NCBI GenBank assembly: GCA_009801015.1
Contig: VHZZ01000480.1
Location: 126,584 to 178,137, forward strand
Length of the DNA stretch: 51,554 bases
Direction of reading: 5' to 3'
Origin: Silene noctiflora
Taxonomy: Eukaryota; Streptophyta; Magnoliopsida; Caryophyllales; Caryophyllaceae
Part shown: one piece after another, positions 1 to 11,401 of the stretch
Layout: each line of letters opens with the position of its first letter
Numbering within the stretch: the stretch's first letter is position 1
Made by a program: the position numbers and the translations under genes
Notes under the pieces: generated by a model
The model's input: only the letters and a program-made list of their open reading frames with translations
What the model was told of the DNA's origin: nothing
Databases searched by the model: none

Positions 1-1150
1 TTTAAAGTACGTTTCTTTATTGTCTGATGATTATCATTGCCTCGGGAAACCGAGATGGTAGCACCTCTATGTCTAAGGTGGCCTTGGTAAGACACCTTGG
101 TGTATTGGAATGTTACACTCACCAACGACCTCCATCATCCATCAACCTCCACCAACAACCACATATACACAATATACATCACAATATTTTAATATGTCAA
201 TTTCACATTAAACATGCATCTTGAATATGCCATAAACACAAGTACTAACCATTTCTCCAATACTTTTGGATGTCATATCTCATTATCATTTTATAATGCA
301 ACCATAACGATACTATGAGGCACAACAATTATTCGTCCTCATGTTATAATGCAACTCAAACAATAATATGAATTCGACACCAACTACCCAATATCTTGTT
401 ACAATGCAATTCTCACCATAATATGAGACTAATGCAGATCACCCATTAAATATGAGACTACCAACATTTATGACACCTACAAACATCCATATTATTGAAA
501 TCAAGTAGGAAAATCCTACCTTTTAGCATATTCCATAAGCAACTCGAAACAAGCAAGGTCCGTCTCATGAAACCGTCTTATCCTCTATAAATCACATAAT
601 TAGCATCACAATACATCCTATACTCTTCTATTATATAAAATCCCTTATTATTACCCTTTAATTACTCATAATACTAATTATAATCACTAATTAACAATGA
701 ATAAAAATGAAAAAGAGTGAATGAAAGAGAAAGAGTGAATCTTGAAATGAGAAAGAGTGAATCTTGAATTGGGTGCAAATCTCCTAAGATAAAAGGAAAT
801 CTCCAAAGGATAAGGTTTGAGAGTGTTCGGGAGGGTTTATGGTGGTAGAGATAGAGTGAAGAGAGTTTTTAGGGTTTCTTAAATGAAAGAGAAACTGAAA
901 TAAGAGCTTATATAGCAAAACCAAAAACACGGAGTCCAACACGCGGAAACATGGTCTGAACCAGTACACTTGGTCGAGTGTACAAAGGCACTCGGTCGAA
1001 AGCACCGCCACTCAGCCGAGTGGCACCTAAACAAGACATGGGTTAAAATCTAGAAGACACTCGGTCTACTCACTCGGTCGAGTGAGTGACACTCGGTCGA
1101 GTACTTGTGGTACTCGGCCGAGTGCACAGCTAGAAAATTAGGAGTATTAC
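1..1150. repeat. Unclassified repeat-like segment with a cluster of CTCGGTCGAGT palindromes
   Basis: No convincing gene. Between about 965 and 1125 the 11-12 base near-palindrome ACTCGGTCGAGT and variants (CACTCGGTCGAA, CTCAGCCGAGTG, TACTCGGCCGAGTGC) recur at least seven times. The remainder is AT-rich, with short echoes around TATGAG/TACAATGCAA at 280-450. The texture resembles the non-coding part of a retrotransposon, but no terminal repeats or coding domain were found, so the class is left open. Confidence 0.35.
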
Positions 1151-1339
1151 ACTTATCCCCTGCTTTCCACAAAAGTTCATACACAGGCCTAAATCATATC
1201 CATAATACTCATATGTAGAACAAAAAGCTTAGACTAATAAGTAATTATGAATAGTGGATATAACAGAATTAACTAGAACAAGCCTACCAAAATAGGATAT
1301 CTTCATACTATGCCACCCTCTGATTCTGACAATCATCAT

Positions 1340-1675
1340 ATTAACCAAAATATTAAAATCAATCTTACTCAACCTCTTATGAGAAATCTTCACCCAAGAC
1401 ATTTAAGATAAATTTCCTTTCTCTTAGACCCCGTCTCTTTCAAACTAATTACCTTAACAATTTCAGGCTCAAAAGCAGTTAAGTATATATCAAACTTCTC
1501 ATAACTAATGTGTTGCTCTGAAGCCTTACAAGTACCGTTAAACACCTTATAATTGAGAGAATAGGCTTAACATCTCCCTGAAAGAAAAGTAACAAATCAT
1601 CTGCAAATATCAGATGGGTCAATTTCAAGTTCTTGCAGAGAAGAATAAACTTAAGCTTGAAGCCAATTCCAAGTT
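1340..1675 (-). mobile_element. LINE (L1-type) reverse-transcriptase fragment
   Basis: Read on the minus strand, about 1,575-1,670 translates as a run containing LKLTHLIFADDLLLF, the catalytic core of plant non-LTR reverse transcriptases: F-A-D-D is the metal-binding aspartate pair, preceded by the typical LKLTHL. Lower in the window (about 1,370-1,440) a second reading frame gives ETGSKRKEIYLKCLGEDFS, which fits the TGF-G-LPF-YLGVPIS block that follows the core in these enzymes. The two blocks are in different frames and no other domain is visible, so this is a short decayed piece. Family assignment comes from motif recognition, not a search. Confidence 0.7.
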
Positions 1676-3081
1676 ATTACATTAATTAAATATTAGGTTG
1701 ATTATTTATTTTAGTTTTTTTTGGTTAAAAACTACCTTCATTATTTTTTTATTACCTTTATATTTGTTTTGTCGATATCTATCTTTGCTAAGTGTCAGTG
1801 AGATCTGTTCACTTTTTCGACATTGACCTATCTCATATGATACTTTTATAGTTTAATCTTGTCTAAACCTGATTTCAAGTAATCAATGTATATTTACACT
1901 TGATTAATCCTATTGCTCTCTCAATCTCCCTTCTCATAAAAGAAAAATCCTAATATTCCAATAAAGGGTTATCAACCATCAATTTGATGGTAATAAGCCC
2001 CGGTTTTTATTATAAACATTACTTTCAATTTTTCTCATATAAAAATAGTTATTGTCCTCTCGCTAAGAGAGTTCTCTCTCCTCTCAGTATGAGAGTTTCC
2101 GTCCTCATCAATTGATGGGTTTATTTTCTCAATAAAATGGTTGATTTTTTATGTCATAAGTGCCAACTGTCAAGGGCGCGAAAAATCAGTACTATAATGG
2201 TTTGTTGTATGATACTACATATGTTGTTAGGTTATTGGTTACAATTTATCAAACTAGATAAAATCGATTCTCTTCAAAACTATACAAGATTCGAAGACCA
2301 CCTCGTGAAAGGATGTATAACGAAACAACGATATAATAGAGGTTGTGTAGAATTGGAGCAAATCAAGTTTAGAGGTGTTTGTTTTGATGAAAATTTGTTT
2401 TATTTGATTTTTATAGATTTATATCCGGCCAGTTTTGACATACTATGTAGATGTCGTATGACTTTTTATCAATGAACAGATTTATAAACAATAGATATAT
2501 TTACACTTAGTTTTAGTAGATGGTCGTATTTATTATTGAAATATGTAAAAATAAATTTGCTTGTCTGAAATTAAATCTCATTTTTTTATCCTGGTTATTG
2601 TTGATTGGTACTAGAGTCATGTGTGACATGTTAATGTTGGTCTATTGATGAACTTTTAGCATAGGTAGTTTTCGGGAAAAAAAAAATTTGTTTTTTTTTT
2701 TTTTTTTTTTTTTGTTATAAGGTAGTATTTTAACAAATACCTTAAATATAAGGTAATTTCTGAGCCAAAATAAACCCTCTATATATTTTTTTATAGAAAA
2801 TTTTAATTTTTTTTATTATATATGTAATAGTGACAAATCATAGTTTCTTTCCATATTAGTCTAAGATCTTACAAGTCGAATATTAAAGTCTGATTTGATC
2901 CAAGAGTGAAACACGTAAGTAGGTATGGCAAAACTGACCCGATTCAAATGTCTCTGTCCAAATAACCCGTCCCAAACCTAACCCACACTCAAATTGAAGA
3001 CACAAAATCGGAATTGATACGACCTTATTCAACACAACGCATATGTTTGTCATCAGAAATTGATTATTATTCCCAAATAAC
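1676..3081. other. AT-rich intergenic DNA, no supported gene
   Basis: Mostly AT-rich, with a long poly-T run near 2,690-2,714. An open stretch of 112 codons at 2,137-2,475 on the + strand shows no recognisable motif, has plant-intergenic base composition and is not supported as a gene. Confidence 0.5.
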
Positions 3082-3084
3082 TTA

Positions 3085-3543
3085 GGGAGCGTTTGTTTCG
3101 TATATGGGTATGGGTTTGGAATCAGGAATCATATTTGGGTGGTATGGGGTTGGAACTTGATTCCTCATACCTTGTGTTTGTTTCAATTTTGAAGGGTATG
3201 GGTTTCAAACTCAATTAAGGTTAAAATCTTTAAAATAAAATATTTTAAATAATAATTTTTGATATTATAAAATCATAAAGATAATTTTTTGATCAAATAA
3301 ATATATAAATAATTGATTTACAATATGCCATAATTTTTGTTTTCACATGTTTTACCATTTTAATTTGATACCCATGGGAATCAATCTCATACCCACCCTT
3401 CTCCTTGGGTATGAGAAACCCATACCTCATGGGTTTGAGGTATGGGTATGAAACCCTTATATTTTGCAAACAAACACTTGGTATGGGTTTGACTCATTCC
3501 AAACCCATACCTCATACCTTTTTTGTTTGAACCAAACACTCCC
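3085..3543. mobile_element. Tourist/PIF-Harbinger-type MITE, 459 bp
   Basis: The left end GGGAGCGTTTG and the right end CAAACACTCCC are inverted copies with one mismatch. They are flanked on both sides by the trinucleotide TTA (3,082-3,084 and 3,544-3,546), the target-site duplication expected of PIF/Harbinger elements. The interior is rich in TATGGGTATGGGTTTG and its complement, so the two halves could pair. No transposase is encoded; it would depend on an element elsewhere. Confidence 0.8.
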
Positions 3544-3546
3544 TTA

Positions 3547-4080
3547 AAAATATCCCACTCCAAAATGATCTGGCCCAAACCCGACCCGATTCACCCGTTT
3601 TCCATGTCTCCTTGTATTTCCGGTCTTTGTTCCCCATAATTTACGTTTCGGGTTTTTTTTTTTTTCGTCTGATTCTGTCCTGGGCTAATACTCACCACTG
3701 ATAATAATCATTATTTCTAAATTAATTGATAACAATATACCCGAACCCTTTCAATCACAAATAACTCAACCCTCAGCCAAACAAACCGAAGCTACCCCTA
3801 ATCCGTTCAACCTCTTTACTAAATCTATTCGATAGTAAACCTGATAACCCGAATACACCCAGCTCGGAACAACCCATGAAAAAAAAAACGATGGTAATAA
3901 AGAAAGAGCCCGTTAAATGAAGGCACGGCGTCAAAGTGGGAGGGGCCTTAATATCGAGGAAGAGTAACTGCGTAAGAAGAGACTGTGACGGTTCAAAGCA
4001 AAGACGAAAGGAGAGACGTTGGATAGGAAATCAACGGTAGAGATGTAACAATATGGTGATAGATCAACAAATCAAGTGGG
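3547..4080 (+). other. Upstream region of the DUF1639 gene
   Basis: Gene-free stretch. The first half has repeated ACCCGA/AACCCG words like those seen elsewhere in the window. The second half (3,890-4,080) is less AT-rich and ends at a TATA box, so it is the likely proximal promoter. Confidence 0.4.
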
Positions 4081-4087
4081 TATAAAA
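4081..4087 (+). promoter_or_regulatory. TATA box of the DUF1639 gene
   Basis: TATAAAA directly after GTGGG, followed about 30 bases later by an A/C-rich stretch typical of plant transcription starts and then a CT/TTC-rich leader. It lies well upstream of the start codon, consistent with an intron-containing leader. Confidence 0.55.
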
Positions 4088-4394
4088 CAGGCAGTTTGAA
4101 GAAACAGCAACAACAACATAAACTCCAAAATCATAAAAATTAAAACAAATAAAAAAAAAACACATCATCTTCTCCCCTCTTCTTTCTCTCTGTAACAATT
4201 TGAGTTTCTTTCTAAGTTTCCATTTCCATAACAACAACTTCACATTTTTTATTATTATTTATTCATTTCATTCTTCTTCTTCTTCTCCTCCTCCTTCTCT
4301 CTTTTTTATTCTTTCATTTTATTCATTTTCCTTTTTTATTATTGTTTAAGTTAAGGGGAAATTCTGATAACATAACAGAGGTTGATTAGAGTGA

Positions 4395-5188
4395 ATGGAT
4401 GTATGAATGAATGAACCGACGATCTGACAGATTTGATTTTTTTTCAAGGTTTGTCTTCCGAATTTTGAACATTAATTCATATATACTTGTGTGAGTAATT
4501 AATCTAAATGGTACAATAATATAACTTACCTCGCATAATTGTAATAACCTTGGCGGCGGTGGTGGCGGCGGCGGCGATGGTGGTGGAGGATAAGCAATTG
4601 ATTTAAGAGTTAGAACTTGAAGAAATCGAAAGTCTTGTTTTATAAATCACTAATTTTTGGATACATACGAATTAATACATAATAACTCACTGTTTTCTGG
4701 TCATTTGACAAATTTATTTATTTGTTTGTTGAATTACTATTAAATCTGCACTAACTTAGTTTTTGGTTTGAGTTTGTTCAGGTTGAATTTGAAGATCAGG
4801 TGAATTGAGAAGGTGAGAAATGACCTAAAAATAACTGTAATTTTAATTGAAATTCATATACGGCGTAGTTTTTCTGTACTCCGTCGTCGATTTTGTTTAC
4901 CTTTGATTAAAATGCTCCTTACAGAGAATAAAAAGTGAAACAAACGATTGAAATGATAAATCTGTGTGTTTTCAGTCGTTTAACAAGCTCATATTGCTCA
5001 AATTTCCGATCTTTCAAGTTTCCGTCATAATTTTGGGCATTTTTGATTGTTCATTGTTCTTCCCCCAATTATGTATGGAGTACCTTTTATAATTTCTTCT
5101 GTAAATTCGATTAATATATTGTTTTACCTGCAGATTTCGAGAAATCTGGATTTCTGGAATTCAAGGCTGTAAAGAGAAGATAAATTAA
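4395..5188 (+). promoter_or_regulatory. Stack of five overlapping upstream ATGs
   Basis: Five ATGs stand exactly 4 bases apart at 4,395, 4,399, 4,403, 4,407 and 4,411, created by GAATGAATGAATG-like sequence. The first four open tiny frames ending at 4,406, 4,410, 4,414 and 4,427. The fifth stays open to the proposed donor at 4,448. After the proposed splicing it gives a 36-codon frame beginning MNRRSDRFDFFS and ending at TAA 5,186-5,188, and the optional 18-nt exon does not change the frame. Such a cluster would be expected to reduce translation of the main frame; this is inference. Confidence 0.45.
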
Positions 5189-5550
5189 TTGTAATTTGAG
5201 TAGTTGAAGGTTTTTAGTTCAGGTAAACTGCAATGTCTTCATTTCCAGATAATCCTACCAAATTTTCAACCTTTTTCTTTCTATCTGTTTTTTTTTTTTT
5301 TTCTTTTTTTTCTCACTTAATCTACACTTTCCTTTTTCCTTTTTCTGAATTTATATCCTAATTGCATTTTCTGCACAAATTCATCTTTTTTTTTTTTCTT
5401 TTTTTTTGTCCGGATCTTTGGAATTTAAATGCTATTTATCCCTGCAATTCCATCATTCTCTTTGATTTCAATGTAATTTAAAGGTCATTAATGGTGGTTT
5501 CCATTTTTTTTTCTTTGGAATTTTTTTACTTGTTTTGTTGCTGTAATTTA

Positions 5551-5690
5551 ATTTTTTTTTTTTTTGGTATAAAGGTAGCCGCAAGGGGATTTTGATTTTG
5601 ATGCTAAGGGGTTTTGAACCCGGGTATGAGGACCGTCGCTCATGACTTTACCAACTAAGCTAAAGTTATGGAGTGTTGATAGTCTGGTAC
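5551..5690 (-). mobile_element. tRNA-derived SINE
   Basis: On the minus strand a tRNA-like head carries an A box TAGCTTAGTTGG (5,651-5,662) and a B box GGTTCAAAACC (5,610-5,620), 30 bases apart as in RNA polymerase III promoters. A short body follows and ends in an A-run (the T-run at 5,552-5,565 on the + strand). It does not fold as a complete tRNA (no matching acceptor stem), which supports a SINE over a tRNA gene. The 5' limit is uncertain. It lies in the last leader intron of the DUF1639 gene, opposite to transcription. Confidence 0.6.
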
Positions 5691-6512
5691 TCACGATGTG
5701 TGTTCGAAATCCTAACAATCAAAATTAGTCTTGCGAGATATCTCCTGACCTCTACATTCCATTTTTTCACTCTCATCTTCTATTTTGTCCCAAAATTACA
5801 TCATTTTTTAAATGTAGCAAGGAAAAAGAGTTAAAACCCAATATTGTCAATTTAGTTGTTCTCGTTCTTAGTAAGTCAAGTCAAAGGGTAAATTTATTAT
5901 TTTTACGACTCTTGTTTAAATCGCGAAAAATGGAAAATGAGAACAATATAAATAGTACTAGAGTTGATGGAGTGTAAGTTAGGCTCGGAATTTGGGTATT
6001 TTTTTTAGTGAGGGAACCAAATGGAAACAGAGTAAGCCAATTGTTCTCCCTTCCTTAAACTATGATGTGCTGTATTTATGGTGGAGATTAAGTGGCAGGT
6101 TCATATCCCCTTCCCTCAATTTGGTTTGTTTCCAAAAAAAAATAAAAATTGGAAGATTTAATAATTGTTTTATTTTGTTGATGGAGAGTATCTTTCTGAA
6201 AAAAATTCAAATGTTAAATGATGAATTTGGGCTTGGCATGACGTGACGAGCTTTCCGATTCTCAATTTCCGATTTTTTATAGCCAACTAATTCTTGGTGC
6301 CTAAACTTTTTGAACTCCTAATCCCATGTCTCTAGCACCTTCATGATCTTTTCGCTTTTGTTTTATGACATATAATTATAAATTAGTACCTACTAACCCA
6401 AGTTGGTTAAACTAACACCAATGATTAACTTTACTCAATCGTCTAAAATTTCTGACTATTAACCCCTAAATATGTGTATATATTACCCTTATGATGGGGA
6501 CAGGTGTTGTAG

Positions 6513-9391
6513 ATGGAAAAGGAAGTGGTAAAGAATCAGCATCCACACACCAGCAATACCAATAGTATTAGTACCTCCACCAGCCTTAGAGAAAGGCAAA
6601 TAATTGGGGACGGATTAATCAAGCCTCCTCAGTCTGCTGATTTCGTATTGCAGTGGGGGAATCGGAAGCGCCTTCGGTGTATGAAAATCCAAGCTAAGAA
6701 CGAGGCTGCCCCAATGACCCGAACAACTGTTCGACGTGTGATTGCATCTGATGGTAACGATAACAAAAATATCCCGAGTGGTAGTAATGGCAATCATTCA
6801 ATCAATGGGCATTTTAATCTTCGGCAACGATCTGCATCCCCAGCTCGACTCCCTGCTCGCGCTCTCAGGTATATAACACTCCTTGCTCATTTGCTCTCAA
6901 CTTTTTGTATGCATTTTTTGGGTTTTATGGTTACATGTTTGAAGTATGATATGATAGCCTGATCTGACGACATAAATTTGTAAATATTGAATGATTAAAA
7001 CGTATTGGGAAGCAATTTGGGTCATCTTCATTTCTCTCTCCATTTCCTCTCTATCTAATACATACGTGTATACCTTTTCCTACTCGAGTGTATTTACAAT
7101 CACCCGACCTATCCAGAATTCGATCCGGACCCTTGAAAGGTAATGGACATCCATTTCTTTTGAGGAAATGGAGAAGATCCTTCCTCATGGGAAAGTAAAA
7201 GTTCTTTTTACATTCCGGTTTAGTTCATGTTCAAGCTAGTTAGGACCTCAAGGGCAGTAAAGATGTCTTTCTGAGTTTTGGTATTGCCGGTTTCCGAGAA
7301 AATTAAGTATCTGGCTAGCTTAGACCTCAAGGGTAGTAAAGATGAAATCTTAACACAAATTTGAACAAGATGATTAAATTCCAAAATATAATTGATGGCT
7401 CATTGTGTGAATGAGGCTTATCTATCAAGAAGATGCTTAGTTATGTAGGGTATGCTGTCTTCAATGGGTGACTTTGTCTTCATATACTCCAATTTCCCAT
7501 TATTTTATAAATTTCTTTTTATTTATTTTTAAAGTTTAATAATGTGATGGGTGGGTTGGGTGGATATCTTAAATGAGTGATGACATGTAAATGTCTGGCA
7601 TGTGAAATGGACATGTAGGTCTCATTTGGGTTTCTTTCAAAGTTAAGATATCATCACAAGGAAGTATCTATATTCTTTACCTTGGAACATTTCATAATCC
7701 AGAATAATAATAGAGAAATTGCTTTTCTTGGTGGTATTTGAGAAACTACACAAGTCATCCAATTTGTTCTTTGTATATAACCATTGCCCATTAGCCAATC
7801 AAGCCAGGTACCCTTTTTTCGCTAAACTTTTCTTTTTTTCCGGGCTTGTCAAATGGTCGATTTTCGGTAGATGATGTTTTATTTTTGTAGTGATTTTTCA
7901 TATTCTTCAAGTATTATGAGTCAAATTAGGAAAAAAAACCCAGATTGTCGTCGATATTATTCTTATCATAGCATTAAATATTGGCTGGAGTCTTGATCCC
8001 TAAATCCACAATCCTAAATAAATGCGGCTAATATGTTGTCATATGCAATTGCAATAGCTGCAAGACCATTTAAAATCGGCTGTAAAGCGGTGTCTCGACA
8101 CAAATTGAAAACTATTACTCCGTATTATTAAGATGAATAAAATCGGCTCGCTTGTATTATACCAGTTGTGAATTAGGTAAAGGTAAGGTAGTCATGAAAT
8201 TTTGATGTGTGCATGTTTTCATATTCTGGGTTTAATTGTTGATTTTCTGGAGTTTGGGGTTTGAATTTGATTTGATGCAAAGTTTGAATGAAAGATATTA
8301 GAAAAACAATACAATACGGAATATATGAGGGACTTGAATGTAATTTCCATGTGATAAAGGCTCTGATTCACGATGAAACTCGAAAGACGTGGAGAAATTT
8401 GTCCAAAGCGTAATGGGTCGTTGTGCTTGGGCCCCACAAAACACGTATAAAATGCCTATTTATTGGTTGGTGGGCCTTATCCCATGTGCTACTACTACTA
8501 CAACTCGTCTCTTTTTTCTTTCCCTTTTTTTTTTTTTCCCACGCAATTTGTTCCTGTTGTCCGCTTATTAGATTATAATAAAAATAAAAAATTCATCGAT
8601 TCCTATTTAAGACCGTCCCTTTGATTAAAATAAAAGGAGGTTGTGAGAAGTTTTAAGTTGGAACAGTGTTAACTGTTAAGGAAAAGCAACTGAATAAAAA
8701 TTGCGGGTTTATTAGGTTAAAACGAATCTCTTTTAGAAAATTTAAAGAATAATCATCTTTAAGGAAGGTATATGAATTTTCTCATGCCAATTGCAATTAC
8801 TGTTTAAAGATCTCTATTTCATTCTTTGTATTTATTTATTGTCTTTATTACCTTGTTAAATCTTCTCTATTTCATTCTCTTTTTATTTTTCGTCTTTATT
8901 ACCTAATTAATGGCGAGATCTATCTTCTCTCTTTATTACTGAATTTATTCTAATTCAAACGACGAGTTTCTATCTCTCCAAATTAAATTAATGGAGTTAA
9001 TTTGAAATCATTTTTATTTATATATTTTCTATATTTATTCAAAACTATAATAATAATAATAATAATGCATGTAAATTTGGCAGCATGTGAAAAAACGCTG
9101 ATTTACGTGGATATTGTCTAATGAATTAATAATAGAACCTTTGAATCGTGTCTGTCATTGCCAAACAATATGCGCAAATATCTTGCCACGTCTTTTGCAT
9201 CATTTATACACCGTTCGATCTACAACATCCACTAGTTATCTTACACGTGTACATTCTCCTTTTCACCCTTGAATAAGCATAAACGGTCTAAATATCTCAC
9301 CCCATAATCTGACGGTCCAATTTCACTAAAATCGCATCTTTTTCTCTCCTTTATTTTTTCGGTTAACAACTTTATTTAATTTATTGTTTTA

Positions 9392-9431
<40 letters not shown>

Positions 9432-11401
9432 TTAGCTTTTTGTCATATCAATCAAACTATTCAAAACAAACAACTTTCTCTCTCCTACAATTCTAAAGTC
9501 GTCTTTTGCTACCAAATTTCATACGTTTAGATCACTTCACCCCATAAAAGTCCTAAAACTCGTCGTTTTCGTTATTCAAGTATGACATTTTTTAATCCAA
9601 TTTTCAATTATTTTATTTATTTTTTACGTACCCAATAATGATTTATTATTATTATTTTTTTAATTTTTTATTATAAACGATCGCATATACTTATTGGGTT
9701 ATGTTTCATGCAGGAATACAGACAGTCCAGGAATGAAAGGGGTGCATCACAATAATAATAATAATATTAATAATAACAATAATAGTAATGGTGGGGTGAG
9801 AGGGTTGGCATCTCCTGATAGAGGGGAGAAGAAAAGTGGAGCCCATCATAACCATGATAATATGATGATCAATGGTGGGGGAAAGACGACGTCGTCGGAG
9901 ACGAAAAATGGGACGTCGTCTGGTGGTGGGAGCGATGTTGTTTGGCCACCAAAGTTTATGATTGCTTTAACAAATAAAGAAAAGGAGGAAGATTTTATGG
10001 CTATTAAAGGGTCTAAACTTCCTCAGAGACCCAAAAAACGTGCCAAGTTTATCCAACGTACCCTCAATGTAAGCCCCTATGATTTTGCGCTCTCTCTCTC
10101 TCTTTTCGCTTTGATCATATATAACGTTAACTGTGGAACGTGACAATTAACAAAAGTTAATGTGTGTATATATTTTGGGCTATCAAGAATGCTGTGTTGC
10201 TTGTGTTTGTGGAATATGAGGACTTGTTCAACTATATAACGACTTTAACGTAGTAGTTAAAAGAATTATCTAGAGAATGTCTCAGGCGTTCGTTTGATAT
10301 GAATTATGTACTTATAGGACATTATCATGGGAAGAGTTTTGTTGACGATGGTGCTAATTATAGTCACTAGGTAATATTAGCCGCATATAAGACCATTTAC
10401 TCCACCACGAATGGAAACGGTATTCAATGCCAATTAGGCAATTAGGTAAAGTTTGGGAGTACGGAATTGATTTCATTTTCATGACTCCATTATTCAATTT
10501 CAATTCTTTGTTCCCAAACATTTCATTAGTAATTGTTAACTTGTGTCGAAAAGCTTTAATCAGCAATAATCAATTCATGTCAATGCCGATTATGAGATGT
10601 CAAGTTTGGAAGTGCGAACTCCTGGCTATCTTACTTGTAAGTACTTCACGTGTTACACTACCAAGAAAGCAATTGGGGGTAGATGGGAATGTTAATGATG
10701 GTTCTTATGTTATAATCCGTCGGTATGTATTTCGTTATGAAGGGTATTGAAGTATTGGCTCATTAGTTCATAAAACCGAGAATCTCTTCTTAGGATGGTT
10801 GGCTTCTCTCAAAAACGCTATATATGTAACTATGCCAGGCTTATCTACGTTGCATTATCTCTGCCTCTGTCTTACCTGTGTTATTTAACATGAACATATT
10901 GTCATGGTCTGAGCTTAGGATGTGTATGAAGTGGCTGACCTAGAAAAATTTGTCTACATGTCTCGTTCTTTAGTTGTACCCCGATGTCATGTTTAGAACT
11001 GGATAAGATTCAGTTGGCCTTCCTCTTACCCTCCCCTTCACTAAATGCTAAACTGTATAGATCTTAGTTGAATGAGTGAAAAGGGTGAGGAATGTTCACA
11101 CGAGATGACACTGGATGCTTGTGGTTAACGAAGCTGATTTAACTTGATGTGCAGTTGGTGAGCCCCGGAGGATGGCTGTGCGATCTAACCTTGGAGCGGT
11201 ACGAGGTTCGAGAGAAGAAGATCTCTAAGAAGGTTAGTCATTGTTTGTGGCTCTTTGCAATTCTTAACCCATCTGTCATATTACTCGAATTCAACTATCC
11301 AACTAGTTATATTATCGCACTTAACAGAAGTGATTCCTTAAATGCAGAGACCGAGAGGGCTGAAAGCAATGGGCAATTACATGGACTCGGACTCAGAGTA
11401 G
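6513..11401 (+). CDS. DUF1639-family protein (plant-specific, function unknown)
   Basis: Four coding exons: 6,513-6,868, 9,714-10,068, 11,155-11,232 and 11,348-11,401, joining in phase to 280 residues. The start is fixed by an in-frame TAG directly before the ATG. Near the N-terminus lies FVLQWGNRKRLRC (44-56), a motif shared by this family. The DUF1639 core runs from about 193 (VVWPPKFMIALTNKEKEEDF) through LPQRPKKRAKFIQRTLN (221-237) into LVSPGGWLCDLTLERYEVRE (238-257), and the protein ends in an acidic DSDSE. Between these blocks the chain is low-complexity, including an asparagine run (132-142) written by AAT/AAC repeats. No catalytic motif, signal peptide or membrane segment is visible. 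The basic PKKRAK could act as a nuclear signal, but this is inference. Family membership is strong; no biochemical role can be given. Confidence 0.9.
9392..9433. repeat. (TAT)n microsatellite in intron
   Basis: About 13 uninterrupted TAT/ATT triplets in the large coding intron of the DUF1639 gene. Shorter AAT runs occur at 9,050-9,066, 16,218-16,240 and 18,884-18,918. Confidence 0.9.

Larger units (their letters stand above)
4110..6512 (+). other. Intron-containing 5' leader of the DUF1639 gene
   Basis: Proposed leader pieces: about 4,110-4,448 (CT-rich, donor AAG|GTTTGT), an optional 18-nt exon 4,782-4,799 (acceptor TTCAG, donor CAG|GTGAAT), 5,134-5,221 (acceptor CTGCAG, donor CAG|GTAAAC), and the start of the coding exon after the acceptor GGGACAG at 6,503. 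A GGC/GGT triplet run lies at 4,551-4,590 within the first leader intron. Splice sites are read by eye; transcript evidence would be needed to fix them. Confidence 0.5.

Noticed and set aside
960-1130. CRISPR-like array
   Set aside because: The repeats are short palindromes with irregular spacing and variable sequence in a plant genome; there are no uniform spacers.
2137-2475. 112-codon open frame, + strand
   Set aside because: No recognisable domain, AT-rich codons, no promoter or splice context; kept only as a remark in the intergenic entry.
5580-5675. A functional tRNA gene
   Set aside because: A and B boxes are present, but no acceptor stem or sensible anticodon loop can be formed and an A-run tail follows, which fits a SINE.
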